A DNA stretch of 64,000 nt, taken from NCBI GenBank assembly GCA_029817715.1, contig JARUPY010000189.1, positions 3,968,001 to 4,032,000 of the forward strand, in the 5' to 3' direction. The DNA is from Melastoma dodecandrum. Taxonomy: Eukaryota; Streptophyta; Magnoliopsida; Myrtales; Melastomataceae. The notes beneath the pieces were generated by a model. It saw nothing but the letters and a program-made list of their open reading frames with translations. It searched no databases and was not told where the DNA came from. Each line of letters opens with the position of its first letter. The stretch's first letter is position 1. Both the position numbers and the translations under genes were made by a program. Positions 45,856 to 57,269 of the stretch are shown one piece after another.

Positions 45856-46611
45856 TCATATTCTGCACCTTGAAACCACCTGAGTACCTGCGACTACGGC
45901 CTCCGTCCTCTCCAGACCCAACACCACCCAAACCTCCTTAAACAACCCTTTCCTTAGCTCGGCATAAACCCGACCGTCCCAGTTCTTCTTTCCCAACTCC
46001 ATGGCCATCTCCTTGGCCCTCCTCTGGATCTCCTCCTCCCCGCCCTCCATCACTGCCTCGTCCACCACCCCTAAGGCCAACGCCGCTTCCCCTTTCATGC
46101 GCCTTCCCCACAACACCAGCTCCCGCAACCCCCTCCTTCGCTCAGACCCAACCTTTTCACGGAGGATCGCAATGGCGAAATCTGGCAGTCGTAGCCCAAG
46201 GTCGATCTCGCTCATATACATGTACCCATGGCAGCCGTTGACTATCACGTAGTCATGCAAGAGCGCTAGGACAAGCCCTGCTCCAGAAGCATGACCATTG
46301 ACTGCAGCTATAGTCGGCATTGGGAGGTTAAGGAGAGCCACCACGACATCTTTGACTGAGTCGACCATCTTTTCAACTGTTCTTGAAGGAGAAGGGGTGG
46401 ATCTGGCGTACTTGAGGTCAAAGCCGTTGCAGAAGAACTTCCCAGAGGCTGTGGTAATGAGGACCGATCCGGAGGTAGAGAGGGAAGTGGCTTGGCGGAG
46501 GCAGGAAAGGAGGGAGGCGATGATGGCGGGACTGAGGCGGTGCTCGTCGTCTGGGATTGTGCCGGTGAGGAATAGGGTGAAAACCTCACCATGGCGATGC
46601 AAAACAAACAT
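45856..46611 (-). CDS. Enoyl-CoA delta-isomerase (crotonase family), plant ECI type
   Basis: Single-exon 251-residue protein, full length for plant enoyl-CoA delta-isomerases, which move a cis/trans-3 double bond to trans-2 so unsaturated fatty acids can enter beta-oxidation in peroxisomes. Crotonase fold landmarks: GSVLITTASGKFFCNGFDL (oxyanion-hole strand), NGHASGAGLVLALLHDY, and YMSEIDLGL with the probable catalytic Glu 135. Start MFVLHRHGEVF matches family starts. No stop or frameshift. The C-terminus reads VVSRCRI, not the SKL-like peroxisome signal usual in plant members. A SINE lies about 70 bp upstream of the start codon. Confidence 0.88.
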   Translation of the reverse strand: MFVLHRHGEVFTLFLTGTIPDDEHRLSPAIIASLLSCLRQATSLSTSGSVLITTASGKFFCNGFDLKYARSTPSPSRTVEKMVDSVKDVVVALLNLPMPTIAAVNGHASGAGLVLALLHDYVIVNGCHGYMYMSEIDLGLRLPDFAIAILREKVGSERRRGLRELVLWGRRMKGEAALALGVVDEAVMEGGEEEIQRRAKEMAMELGKKNWDGRVYAELRKGLFKEVWVVLGLERTEAVVAGTQVVSRCRI

Positions 46612-46679
46612 AGCACTGGTGGAAAGTGTTCCCCGTTCCTAAAGCTTTGTCTAACTTGCGTCTACTATATCTTTTAGAA

Positions 46680-46835
46680 CTGTCCCAAGATACTACAACC
46701 ACGACGATCGGGTAAGTCAACCCTACCACGGCCAGGACTTGATAATACCTCAGGACACGGTCGTTGGGATTCGAACTTGAAATCTCCTGGTCGAATTCTA
46801 ATTGCCCTTACCACTAGGTGTCTCTTGAGACCAAG
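46680..46835 (-). mobile_element. tRNA-derived SINE
   Basis: On the minus strand: TAGTGGTAAGGGC (box A, 46816-46804) and GTTCGAATCCC (box B, 46776-46766), about 28 bp apart, as in the RNA polymerase III promoter of plant SINEs. The rest does not fold as a tRNA and has no anticodon arm, so it is not a tRNA gene. It lies just upstream of the enoyl-CoA isomerase, in the same orientation. Confidence 0.6.
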
Positions 46836-49221
46836 AGATGAAGTCATATTATATAGAATTTCAGCGAGGTGGTGTCGGAACAAAGCCATTTGATTAGTTT
46901 GGGTGGTTCGACTGCTTTCAGCAAAGCCTATAACAATTAATTTGCATCGTTGAAGTTACGTAAGCAATAATTGTGATAAAAAACTAGCATACACAAAACA
47001 ATGAAATGCCATGACGTTAGATAAAAAGGCCTTTGACTTGGGGTTGCTTTGATGTATGATATGTAACCACATAAATAAAATGGATGTCCCATCGGGTGAC
47101 AAACATGTTATAACAACATTGGAATAGGGCATCATAAGCCATTAATCATGTACGTATTCGAGTATGGATGACGGCATTTTGAGAATGTGTTTACATGGCA
47201 AACGACATTTTGGACTTCGGCGATGGACTTTGATGGATTCCAGGATCGACGCCCTTTGCAAGACATTCGATCGTCGTGCTAGGGCAAGGATCGACGTTGG
47301 AGTCAGGAGCAAGTCGAGGGAGTGTAGTTCGCTAGAAAGGATGCTCGAAGGTAAAGCTTTGCCAAATGCTTTCAGTATCGATGACGGATAAGAAGTTCCG
47401 AAGCCATCGCTCGTGAAGTATCGATGATAGAATTGTCTAAGTAGATAAGTAGTAGTTAGTTTTAGGACAATTAGCACGTGTTAAATATGCGTCGGTTGGC
47501 AGTTATTAGTTAGTGTCTATAAATAAGTCAGTCCTAGTCAATTGTAAATACACGACAATCATTCCATGACCCCGAAGGACTACTTGATTGTCAACTTATC
47601 TGTTCGTAATCATTTGCCGTGTTGTTGTACGATGGCTGTAAGTCTTTTTTTTACACTTAGTGAATCTGTATTCGTTCTTCTTTTACTTTTATTGACGAAC
47701 ACATTTTCTTTCAAAACTTTGAGTCCTCGATATATCGCAAACGGTTTCGCACGCGAACAAAATGGTCTCCAACTAGACAAAGAATCACTCCTTGGCTGTC
47801 CGTATCATCAACTTGTCGTCATCGCGATTCCTGGTGACGATTATCCCCATTGCTAGATATCACCATCACTCATCAAGGACACAAATTAACTTGTTTTAGC
47901 TTAAGAATATTAGACCAGCGAATCATAAATATGATTTATTATATATATATGTGATTTGATCCTATTTGGGTTCGTGCCCATTTTATATCTATTCGTTAGT
48001 CCCTCTCTATAAATAAATTGGATTTTCGTTTGTCTTATCATATTCGTACTTATCTATTAAGACGCATTATGATAATGGATCATATTCGTGTTCGTGGGTG
48101 CGGTTGAAAAGTTTCTTATTTTGAACTTTTATTTGTTGTCCTTATTTTATTTTATTATAAAGTCTTTTTCTGGTTAAGCTCATCTAAGTTGTTTTGACGT
48201 GGTCTATAGTTGAGTGTGAGATGTTTTATATTATATGGTACTAATTATACTTTAAAGGGACTATGATTGAGTCTCTTACCATGCCCACCCATGAGATATT
48301 ATTTTTCTTTTATTTTAGATTTTATGTGCTTTCTAACCATATATTACGCATGAAGATTGTATTTGTAGTCTAAAGACATGATTTTTCAAAGATGGACGCA
48401 GTATCAGCCCAGTTTCTATAACCCTTTTGCACTTCAAATTTCATATTGTTTTCGGTACAAGTCTAAACATTCTCAATTTTTAACATATTGTTCCATACAT
48501 AATTAGGGTTGTACAAAACTTTATTTTATCAGATTCTGAGTTTTCTTTATGCTCAAAACAGATTTTGATCTGTATGTAGGCTTGGTTCAGCAGATTGGGT
48601 TGAATGAATTTATTGTCATTTATTTGTGCAAGTACATTAAATTTGAAATTTTACAAAAATGCTCATCGTTAAGTTGGACTTCTTTTGATGGAAATTTTGT
48701 CCCATTTGGGCTTATTAATAATGAGTTATGGATTTTCAATTGGTCAATCTACAATCATATTAGGTTTTTAGCTTATCCCAACTTGAATTGATTTTATGCT
48801 ATTTTGGATTTGAGCCGAAATTTTACGGCATACATCTTTATTGGGTTAAAAACAGTTCTATAAATTTTCAAGCATTTTAGGGCCATTTGATTAGCGTTTG
48901 ATATTTTCCTTTGATATTAAATCATTCAAATTCCAACACTTTAACCTGCTTCGTTATTGGGTTTACAGGTTCGTGTGGCCCATCGCACAAGATTGTGGTA
49001 CGCGGGAGACCGCAGTAGAAATACTTTACTTAAAGTGACCCTAACTAACGGCCCGCACCAATGCACAACCATCTCAACTGATTTGAGGTAATTGAAGGGA
49101 TGTGCTGGCCTCCCCGAATTCTAAGTCCACTCGTAACATATCATGGGTGCAAGTGCATAGGTGTGGTCATCATCCTCCCTCGCTGCCTTCCATCTAAATA
49201 ATTGATTTGAGGTTGTGGCGC
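46836..49221. other. Long intergenic stretch, possible old solo LTR inside
   Basis: No gene is supported. 47160-47650 looks LTR-like: GATCGACG phrases, then TGTCTATAAATAAG (a TATA-type box at about 47516) and a short leader, but no matching copy or primer site exists here. The rest is AT-rich. Small frames at 47142-47477, 47566-47856 and 48549-48791 have no recognisable content. Confidence 0.4.
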
Positions 49222-50267
49222 TGTTGACACATATGAAATTCTGGGCTTTGTCCCTAGTGGGCCAAACAACGAAGTTCAGGAAATGTGATATTCGAGAAGC
49301 CGCTCAAGCACGGACAGGCATTTTCCTAGAGAAGCAGCTCTCGAGCGCTCGAGAACAGTTTGCTCGAGAAGCACCTGATGAGCTGGAGAAGTAAGACCAA
49401 TCATGCACGAGAGCTTCACTGAGCCACGATCCAGGAGTGTTCTCAAGCGTACAACTAAGCCACGATCAAGGAAAAGGACACGTGGCAAACTCGAAGAAGA
49501 TAACTAAGATACGTTGTCCATGTCCCCTACAAAATAGGAAATAGATCGTGCACACGATCTGAGAAGTTTTTGAACTTACTGATTAACCGCAACCAAAAGA
49601 TCCTGAGCTATAAAAGGATCGCAACAAACAACAGCAACACACACAACAATTCAAACACAGAGTCAAGTCTTTTATCCTTTACTTTTTATCGGTCCTTTAT
49701 CCTTCAACCTCAACAGTGTTGATTATGTCCGGTGTTGTTGACGTTTTTCACCAACCCTCAGCGCCGTTGGTTCTGTCCGCCGTTGTGGTCCACCATTGGT
49801 GCTGTTGATCCCGTCCGGTGCCGTTGACCTGCCTCCACTTCGACTCCGCCTATGACGCCATTGATCCTGTCCGGTGTCGCGCTCCACCATCGTTGCTGTT
49901 GAACCTGTCTGGCGCCGTTGACGTCATCGCCGGTCCACAAGGGTGAATTCTACCAAAGGAGTTCGCCTTGACCGTCTTCCGTCCACCCCCCGACCGTCGT
50001 GAAGTGTCACAAGGCCTTTCTTGTTATTCCCCGTTCAAGTCATGTCTTTAAGTGTAATGTTGTAAGCTCCATATCGTCGCATTAAGCTCCGGTGTCTTGC
50101 CTACTTATATGTTTGTATTCATTCACTTTGCAATGTACAACCCCAATCGCTGTAAATTCAGTACCATCGTATTAAATTCCGGTATTGCGTTTACTTTCTC
50201 TTTGCTGTGACCACATTCACTGTAAAATTAAACACGTGTTACGAGGAACAACTTTTCCGCGCCAACA
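49222..50267 (+). repeat. 5' LTR of element H
   Basis: 1046 bp, TGTTGACA...CCAACA, with 5-bp inverted ends. Has a CTCGAG-rich region, a TATAAAAGG box at 49609-49617, and GT-rich GCCGTTG repeats (CCGTTG-TCCTGTCCGG-type phrases, 49735-49925). Matches E over its length. Confidence 0.77.
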
Positions 50268-50273
50268 CGTTTT

Positions 50274-50290
50274 TGGCGACCACAGTGGGA
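50274..50290 (+). other. Primer-binding site of element H
   Basis: TGGCGACCACAGTGGGA starting 6 bp after the LTR end. Confidence 0.8.
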
Positions 50291-50327
50291 GTCAGAAATC
50301 GAAAAATCCACGAAAAGCCTTCAAGAA

Positions 50328-52240
50328 ATGGCTCGTACTAGTTATGCAAATGAAAATGATAAGGATCCCAAAGAAGTGGATCCCGCTAAGGATCAAAACA
50401 AGGATCAGGAGGTGCCTCCTACAAGGTCCACTGATAATCCTTGGCAAGAATATTCGCCTGATGATTTTATAAGCAAACAACAATTTAGTGATGTTGTGAT
50501 TAGACTGAGATTTGATATGGCTGAAAATTATTGAGAAATTCAAGTACAAATGGATCAAAAATTCCAAGAACTATTATATGCCTTTAACTCCCTTAAGGAT
50601 GATAGGTCTAAAGAGAAAGATGAAGTAGGGGAAAGGGCGTTTATGGCAGACGCTAGAGTTGCTGGAAAACAAAAAGTCGATGGCGGAAGCCCTCATAAGG
50701 AGCAGCCATATTCTAGGGTTTCTATTGAAATAGGTGTAGGTAGCTCGAGAAGCCTAGTACACAATGAGAATGTCAATGCCGGCTCGAGAAGCCCAATACC
50801 TCCTACAGGCATGGACCTCGAGCGAAATACTTATCAAGTTTATCCTCCTGTAAGTCAACGAAAAGAAACTGAGAGTTTTTATTACAAGCCTAGGGAAAAT
50901 GAACTCAACTTGAAAACGTGTCCTAACCCCACTGTCGACTTGAGTGGCCAAATCGCTCAAATAATAGATCAAATGGTGCCAGGTGCGAGAACCGAAGAGG
51001 TGGGCCTGTATAGGAGTCCAATTCCTGATTACATAGAATAGAGGATAGATGTACCTCGGGGGTACAAGATTCTGAGTTTTACCTTGTTCTCAGGATAAGG
51101 TGAGATGACTCCCGTAGAGCACATAGCTAGGTTCACTTATCAAATGGGAGAAATGTCAAGCAATGACATGTTAAAACTAAAATTGTTCCCTAATTCTCTG
51201 ACGGGAGATGCTTTTAGTTGGTATTCGTAGCTCCTATCTAACTCTACATCAAGTTGGGTCAAAATTGCAAACCCAGTTTCTGAGAGCTTTTGATAGGTTA
51301 GATTTAATGGTTAATATAGGAGAAATCTTGAAAATGAAACAGCTTCCTGGTGAAAGTCCCTCTTCATTCCTAACGAAGTTCAGGAAGAACTTGTTAAAGT
51401 GTACAACAATTTTAGCTGAAAGAGATCAACTTGAGATTGTTCAGAGTGCTTTGACTTTAGAAATATGGAAGAAGCTTCAAAGAGAACGCTTTCGAGACTT
51501 CTATGAGCTCTCGAGGCGAGCCACTGACTATCATCACAACCTTTTATTAGAAGAGTTTCTTTCTTCAAGAAACTGTCAGGCCGAGTGGGCGGAAATTGAT
51601 CTAGCCGAATTTGTGAATAGAGAACCAACTGTTTGTGAGCCTTTAGTAAAGAAAAATTCTAAGGCTCGAGGTTCTCTAAAATCTAAAGAAGAGAGAAAAT
51701 TCTCTTTCGACACAGAGCAGATCGATCAAATTTTTGACTGGCTATACCAAAAAGGGCGTATAAAACTCAGGCCTGGTCATAAGTTACCGCAAAACGATCG
51801 AGAGAAACGGAAAAAGCATTGTAAATAGCATGGGACATTAACTCAATCGACTCAGGAGTGTGTACATTTTAAGAACTTGATCCAAAACTTAATTGAGTCA
51901 AAGGAACTGAAGTTTGCTGAAGTGAATGAGTCGAGTGCGATGGATGAGAATCCTTTTGGCGAAGAGCCCATAATACATATGTATTCTCTCGAAAATGAAA
52001 ATAAGTGTTCTAAGTGTGTTGATGATGATGCATCTGCTTTATATCACGAGACTCATACTTATGCATCACAGGGAATCAGGGTGTCAGGAGAAACTACTAT
52101 AGCCAATAGGCTCTTCAAGCACCTAGTCAAGAGGCAGGTGGTGAATTGTCCAGCTCGAGAAATTCAAGAGGAGTACTGCCACTGGCATATGGACACTTCC
52201 CATACCACAGACAAATGTCACAACTTTCACAGGTATCTGT
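50328..52240 (+). pseudogene. Element H gag
   Basis: ATG at 50328 (MARTSYANENDKDPKE). A stop at 50532 is followed by a long frame (50550-51041). The capsid core EHIARFTYQMGEMSSNDMLKLKLFPNSLTGDAFSWYS lies near 51118-51225; after a frameshift RAFDRLDLMVNIGEILKMKQLPGES and FRDFYELSRRATDY follow. A zinc-knuckle-like CHWHMDTSHTTDKCHNFH is at about 52180-52230. Interruptions: stops at 50532, 51040, 51229 and 51826. Confidence 0.8.
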
Positions 52241-53157
52241 AGATCAACAAGGAGAGCATGTGGTATGACCTAACTCAGTTTGAGGAAGTGGCTATGGGAA
52301 TGGACCATCATACTCCCGCTTCGCCCAGAGGCATCCTTCGGGCAGTTCTTCCTCTGGATCGGCTGGCCGCGAGCCTCGACAGAGACAACTCGAGAAAGGA
52401 GAACAAGCTAATAAACCTCTTGTGCATGAGCGGCTGAACGGTCGAGGCAAGATCGGAAGAAATGTCCGTGGCAAGTCCGATCCTGAGAGGCTTGATGACC
52501 CTGATCTAGTATCGATAAAAATGAAAGTGTTGCACCAGAAGAGAAAGGGAAGGAAGTGTATCAGATTAATGCAAAACGGTCCACAGATTGCTCGCTTTCT
52601 CGAGGAAGGGATGCTCTGTGACAAGTGCAAATAAATCGCTTCGAACATGTTCCTCATTCCACATATGTGCACTAAATGTTGTTTGTTATACTTCCTGAAA
52701 CTCATTCAGATGTCAACAAATGAAGATAGCGATATCAAACTCAAGAATGAGAACACAGATAATTTCGCCACCAACTTTATCGATGCCGTGATGCTTGTAA
52801 CTAATGTACAGGAAGTTCAGGGCTACGACCCTATAAAGAGAGATTTTGTTTATGTCAAATGCCCTGTTAAAAGTTTCGAGCGAATTGTAGGAGAGATCTC
52901 GAGGAATCCATAATCAGAGTGGCATCAGGCTGCAAGAAAATAATAATTCCGAAAGCAGCACGCAAAGGGACCTAAAACGGACCCAAAGGGAAGCTAAGAG
53001 TAACGTAAGTATTTCACCGAAAGAAACGGATGAACCTCGAGAAACGACTCCACAAGTAGAGGATGAAGGAGAAGAAGGCACTGCCTACGATGATCACGTC
53101 GATTATACGCCTTTACTAGTAGGAACGCCCGAAGGACATCAGGGAGTTGAAGATCCT
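52241..53157 (+). pseudogene. Element H gag-protease linker, decayed
   Basis: Polar, charged sequence in several short frames (52422-52634, 52647-52913), part of the polyprotein region between gag and protease. No domain recognised. Confidence 0.5.
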
Positions 53158-53619
53158 ATGGTGTTTTCCTGTAATGCGGTCGAGTTGCCTAGCTGCTTCT
53201 CGAAAGAAGGTAAAAAGGCTACACTCACTAACGGTGTAGTAAGAAAGGTCCCTAAATCGACCATAAGTTTTCCGAAAGGGTCTCCACTCCATTGGTTCGA
53301 TAAACATACTCACAGGATGAGGCAGCACATCTACTCCATGTTCATCACAGCGGAGTTCGATGGAATAAGGTTGAATAAAGTGCTGGTAGACAATGGAGCG
53401 ACAATTAACATCCTTCCCTTCGAAACACTCTTAACGATGGGAAAAGAAAGGTGGCAATTGACAGACACGAGGATGTCAATCACAACATTCAATGGAAAGA
53501 AATTTGAGTCCATGGGAGTGTTCTCAGTAAATCTCCGAGTTGGAAGCAACGAGATGGAGACCTCTTTCTTTGTGCTAGGAATGACATCGGCTTTTAACGC
53601 TCTCCTGGGTTGGGACTAG
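53158..53619 (+). pseudogene. Element H aspartic protease domain
   Basis: Open for 153 codons. Active-site strand VDNGATINILP near 53388-53420, preceded by IYSMFITAEFDGI and followed by ETSFFVLGMTSAFNALLGWD, the ILG-type closing strand of retropepsins. The domain itself looks complete; a stop follows at 53617. Confidence 0.8.
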
Positions 53620-54267
53620 CTGCATAAAGCTTCTGCTATACCATCGACTCTACAAAAAGAGTTGATGATATGGCTTGATGATGAGATAGAACTCATACGA
53701 GCTGACAAAAATTTTTGTTCTTCTGAAACTAAGCCTCTGTGTTCCATTGCAAACCCCGAGGAGAAGAAATTCGAGAACAAGGTCGATCAGGGAGACAGGT
53801 TGTTGAAACCAGAGGACGAGAAAGTCGTCATTCACCAATCCGAAACCCCGAGAGAGGAACCACCCATAGCCTCAAGTGGCTGGGGAAGTGTTGAAGATGA
53901 TGACGCTCCTCGAGAGAGAGGCGTCACCCACTGTTTAGCTTTATCGTAAAAGAATCAGATGATGAAGGACTTCTGAACATTCCGGACAGGCTGGTGCCTG
54001 AAGAAGGAATACCCAACACTTGGTCTGGTGAAATCGTACTAACCCAAGCTGGAATCAGAGTTGGAGGCGTGAAATTCACTGATGTGGAGTATTGTGCCAG
54101 ACAAACAGCTCGAGAACAAGGTAATAATGCGGAACCGGCCCAATGACAAAATTCTAGTACGGAAACTTCTCGAAAACAGAATGACAACGCGTAGTTGGGG
54201 CTCGATAGACTCCTGCGCGAAGGCACGTATGGAGATTGAGGAAATCGAGGATCTAGTTGATGTGTAC
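53620..54267 (+). pseudogene. Element H protease-RT linker, truncated
   Basis: Polar linker (EVELI-like, DERGV...) read in two frames (53662-53949, then 53950-54100 with GIRVGGVKFTDVEYCARQ). The RT domain never begins: element I starts at 54268. Confidence 0.6.
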
Positions 54268-55891
54268 TGTTAGCGCAAAAATCTCACAGTCTATATATAG
54301 ACCGGAAATGGCATACAAATTGTCGTATTAAAAAAAAAGCGGGTTCAATCTCTAGTCATGGATGAAGCACGTGAGTCCTCTGATTCTATACTCGTAAAGT
54401 GTCCGAAGTTTGGAAGGGTTGATGCTTCGGCGAATATCTGCTAGAGCTTCTGGCAAGTATGTTGATGAAGACGTTGGAGCTGCAGAGATCAGAAGCTTGA
54501 TCTGGAGAATCTTCTGAATATGGGCGAAGAGCACCAGGGCTATTGTAGAAGCTTGATCTGGAGTCTTCTGGAGTGATGGTTGATCTGGAGTCTTCTGAAG
54601 ATATGAAGAACACCAGGCTGCTGAAGCTTGATCTTGATCTTGAATGCTTGAACTTGATCTTCAGGCTTGATCTCGATCTTCAGACTTGATCTTGAACCTT
54701 GATTTTGGCAGCACTTCGTCGATCGGGTGAGGAAAAGATGCTCGAGAACTTCGCTATCGAAGGAGCTCCTCACTCTTTAAGTCGTCGAGGCTTGTGGATT
54801 TTATCCAAGAGAATTTGAGGGAGAGATGTTGTCGACAGAGGAATATAGCTGCCGTCAAGAAAAATATTGTTGTGTGTAGAATATGACCGCTGGGAAAATG
54901 TAACTCCAAGGATAATATACCACCACGAGAATCTCGTCGTCCTGCTATGGCACCTTCAGAGATAAACCCGCAGAGGAGCCTTCGGAGATAAACCCGCTAT
55001 GAGGCCTTCGGAGATGTACCCGCAGAGGGGCCTTCGGAGATAAACCCGCAAGAGGGGCCTTCGGAGATATACCCGCAAGAGGGGCCTTCGGAGAACCCGC
55101 TAGAGGGGCCTTCGGAGATAAGAGGGGCCTTCAGAGATATACCCGCAAGAGGGGCCTTCGGAGATATACCCGCTAGAGGGGCCTTCGGAGATATACCCGC
55201 AAGAGGGGCTTCGGAGATATACTCGCTAGAGGGGGCCTTCGGAGATAAACGCGCTAGAGGGGCCTTCGGAGATATACCCGCAAGTGGAGCCTTCGGAGAA
55301 CCCGCTATAGGGGCCTTCGCCGCCGCACCAGCCGCCGAGGAGCCTTCGTCGCATTACCCGCCGAGGAGCCTTCGCCGCACTACTCGCATAGGGGTCTTCA
55401 AAAATAACTAGAATCTCTTTATAACCCAATGAGGCTTAAGAGAATAAGAGAGAAGAGAAAATTTTTTTTTGTGTCCCAAATAAGGGGGAGGGACTCCCTT
55501 TATATAGGAATTGAGAAGTCCTTAGGTAGTGTTTCTTTTCGATGTGGGACAAATGCATGTGGGCTTAAGATTATTGGGCCGACATTTGGATTGGGTCGAA
55601 GTCTGAATGGGCCGATATATGGGCTAGGCCCAGTTCATTTTATAATTGGGTTAGGCTTTTTGGGCTAGCATATGGGCTGAACCACAATTTTAAAACCCAA
55701 TAATAAATGGGTTGGGCTTGAACTTTTTTATAATATCAGGCCCGTGTATTATATTTACACTAAGATATAATTGCAAAATATTTCACATCGTGATGTCTTA
55801 TAATATAAAGACAATCAATCATATTCAGCCATAATATGTGGTTTGGGCCGAATGAAATTATTTTGACATCCATAAAATTTCAATGTCGACA
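54268..55891 (-). repeat. 3' LTR of element I
   Basis: 1624 bp; plus-strand ends TGTTAGCGC and TGTCGACA. Near the first end it matches 63578-64000 almost exactly, apart from an indel of about 45 bp near 54485 / 63798. Contains imperfect GATCTGGAGTCTTCTG and CTTGATCTTGAT repeats (54490-54700) and the 27-bp array. Confidence 0.88.
54949..55398. repeat. 27-bp minisatellite inside the LTR of element I
   Basis: About 17 tandem units of CCTTCGGAGATATACCCGC + AAGAGGGG. Units vary from 19 to 28 bp; the last three are GC-richer (CCTTCGCCGC...GCCGAGGAG). Not a coding gene, although one frame on the minus strand gives a repeated SEGP peptide. Confidence 0.88.
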
Positions 55892-55905
55892 AATGCCCCC
55901 ACTTT
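55892..55905 (-). other. Polypurine tract of element I
   Basis: Minus strand AAAGTGGGGGCATT directly before the 3' LTR. Confidence 0.82.
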
Positions 55906-56096
55906 AATTCGTATCTCGTATGCGTATATATATTGCAGAGAGATTAGAATTAAAGTACGTAAATATTGGAGTGGGATCCGTAAGACACATCATGTGTATT
56001 TCACAAATCAGAACCGTGGTTTATTTCAAGGAGGCAACGGTATCTGTGTCTTGTGAAGGACGAGAACCCACAAGAAGAAGATACGCTGAAGTTACC

Positions 56097-56872
56097 ATGT
56101 CTTCCTTCAAAAATGGGCCATTGTGCTCCGCACATCAAGCTTGATATCCAACACTGATCGAAGGAGATCCATATGATTCCTATCGCCTCAAGGACTGGTC
56201 TTTATTGTCTCCATCCACGATGTCCTATGCCGAGCCAAAACCTTCGCTTACATTTGGCGAATCTTGTTGGGAAGGGTATTTTTGGGAGTTGCTCGATAAT
56301 CATCAATAGCACCTCGAATTCCATAAATGATTGCTCAATTCGAAGGGAATAAAGAAGTTGATAACGCTTCTGTCGACCCTGGCTTGAGTGACCCAACTGT
56401 GGCTTCTCGAGCTTATATATGGGAAGACATCAAGGAGAAGATTTTCAAAACTCCCTTTAGTCAGGGTCACACTCTTATTGAGGAGTTGGAGAATATTCTC
56501 GATCTCATCAATGAAAGTGAGCATTTGGAATGGGCTCTTATCTATGCCTCGGTGGAAGAATATATGCAAGGATCGACAAAATATTCAGATCTATTGCCCA
56601 CCGTTGAAGGGACAATAACAGAAGAATAACTAGCCGCCGTTAAAACAATTGTCTGACTGTATTGGGGCTAAAGCGACTTTAGAGGATTCTCTAGAGTAGA
56701 CTGTTGCCATCGCTAAGAAGGCAGATGAGGACATATCAAGATTGAAAGGGCCATGTCTACTTTTAAGAATTCCTGGATAGTCTGTGATGAAGATCGTTTG
56801 TCCTTCAATGAACTTCGAGAGCAGCTGAAGATGACTCATGAAGAGATTGTCCAATTTACCTGGGAAGCTTGA
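56097..56872 (+). pseudogene. Antisense extra ORF of element I
   Basis: Lies between integrase and the 3' LTR, on the strand opposite to gag-pol. From ATG at 56097: MSSFKNGPLCSAHQA, a TGA, then an open stretch (EGDPYDSYRLKDWSLL, LTFGESCWEGYFWELLDNHQ). It changes frame to 56327-56629 (FEGNKEVDNASVDPGLSD, YIWEDIKEKIFKTPFSQG, ALIYASVEEYMQGSTKYSD), then a charged helical tail (STFKNSWIVCDEDRLSF, LREQLKMTHEEIV) ending at 56872. Additional antisense ORFs downstream of pol are known in Tat-lineage elements; the role is unknown. Two to three breaks make this copy non-functional. Confidence 0.6.
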
Positions 56873-57020
56873 TTTCATCCTTCTAGCCTGTTTCGGCTCA
56901 GAGTAGGACTTTCCTTCTTTGTAAGACTATCATTTCTTCGAATAAAAAGTCATTTCTTTTCAAAGTCGTTCATCTCTTATACTCGTAGAACCACGACTTT
57001 AATATATATATTTTTTTAAG

Positions 57021-57210
57021 CCGTTCACAGTTTATACTCGTGCGAGCCAGGAGTATTACATTTTGTTTAGCCGTTCACAGTTTATACTCGTGCGGGCCAG
57101 GAGTATTACATTTTGTTTAGCCGATCACAGTTTATACTCGTGCGGGCCAGGAGTATTACATTTAGTTTAGCCGTTCACAGTTTATACTCGTGCGGGCCAG
57201 GAGTATTACA
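57021..57210. repeat. Four tandem copies of a 50-bp unit in element I
   Basis: Units start at 57021, 57071, 57121 and 57171 with CCG(T/A)TCACAGTTTATACTCG, then GGCCAGGAGTATTACATTTTG; a diverged unit precedes at about 56964. Copies differ by one to three bases. Located in the 3' non-coding part, beyond the end of integrase. Confidence 0.92.
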
Positions 57211-57269
57211 TGATGATTTTTTTTTTTATGTCGTGCAGTTTAGGCTCATTCGACATGGAGCATTATTCT

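Larger units (their letters stand above)
49222..54267 (+). mobile_element. Element H: gypsy element, 5' part, interrupted by element I
   Basis: LTR, primer-binding site, gag and protease on the plus strand, cut at 54268 by the LTR of element I. Its RT and integrase would lie past the inserted element, outside the window. Same family as LTR E. Confidence 0.78.

Noticed and set aside
46766..46816. Possible tRNA gene from box A and box B sequences
   Set aside because: No cloverleaf, anticodon arm or acceptor stem can be formed; the layout fits a tRNA-derived SINE.
47142..47477. 111-residue minus-strand frame and an overlapping 75-residue plus-strand frame
   Set aside because: No recognisable domain; the region has features of an old LTR, such as a TATA-type box followed by a leader.
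54949..55398. CRISPR-like array of repeated units
   Set aside because: Units are directly adjacent without unique spacers and lie in a plant retrotransposon LTR; it is a minisatellite.
57021..57210. CRISPR-like array with 50-bp period
   Set aside because: The whole 50 bp repeats, with no spacer part, in a eukaryotic transposon.
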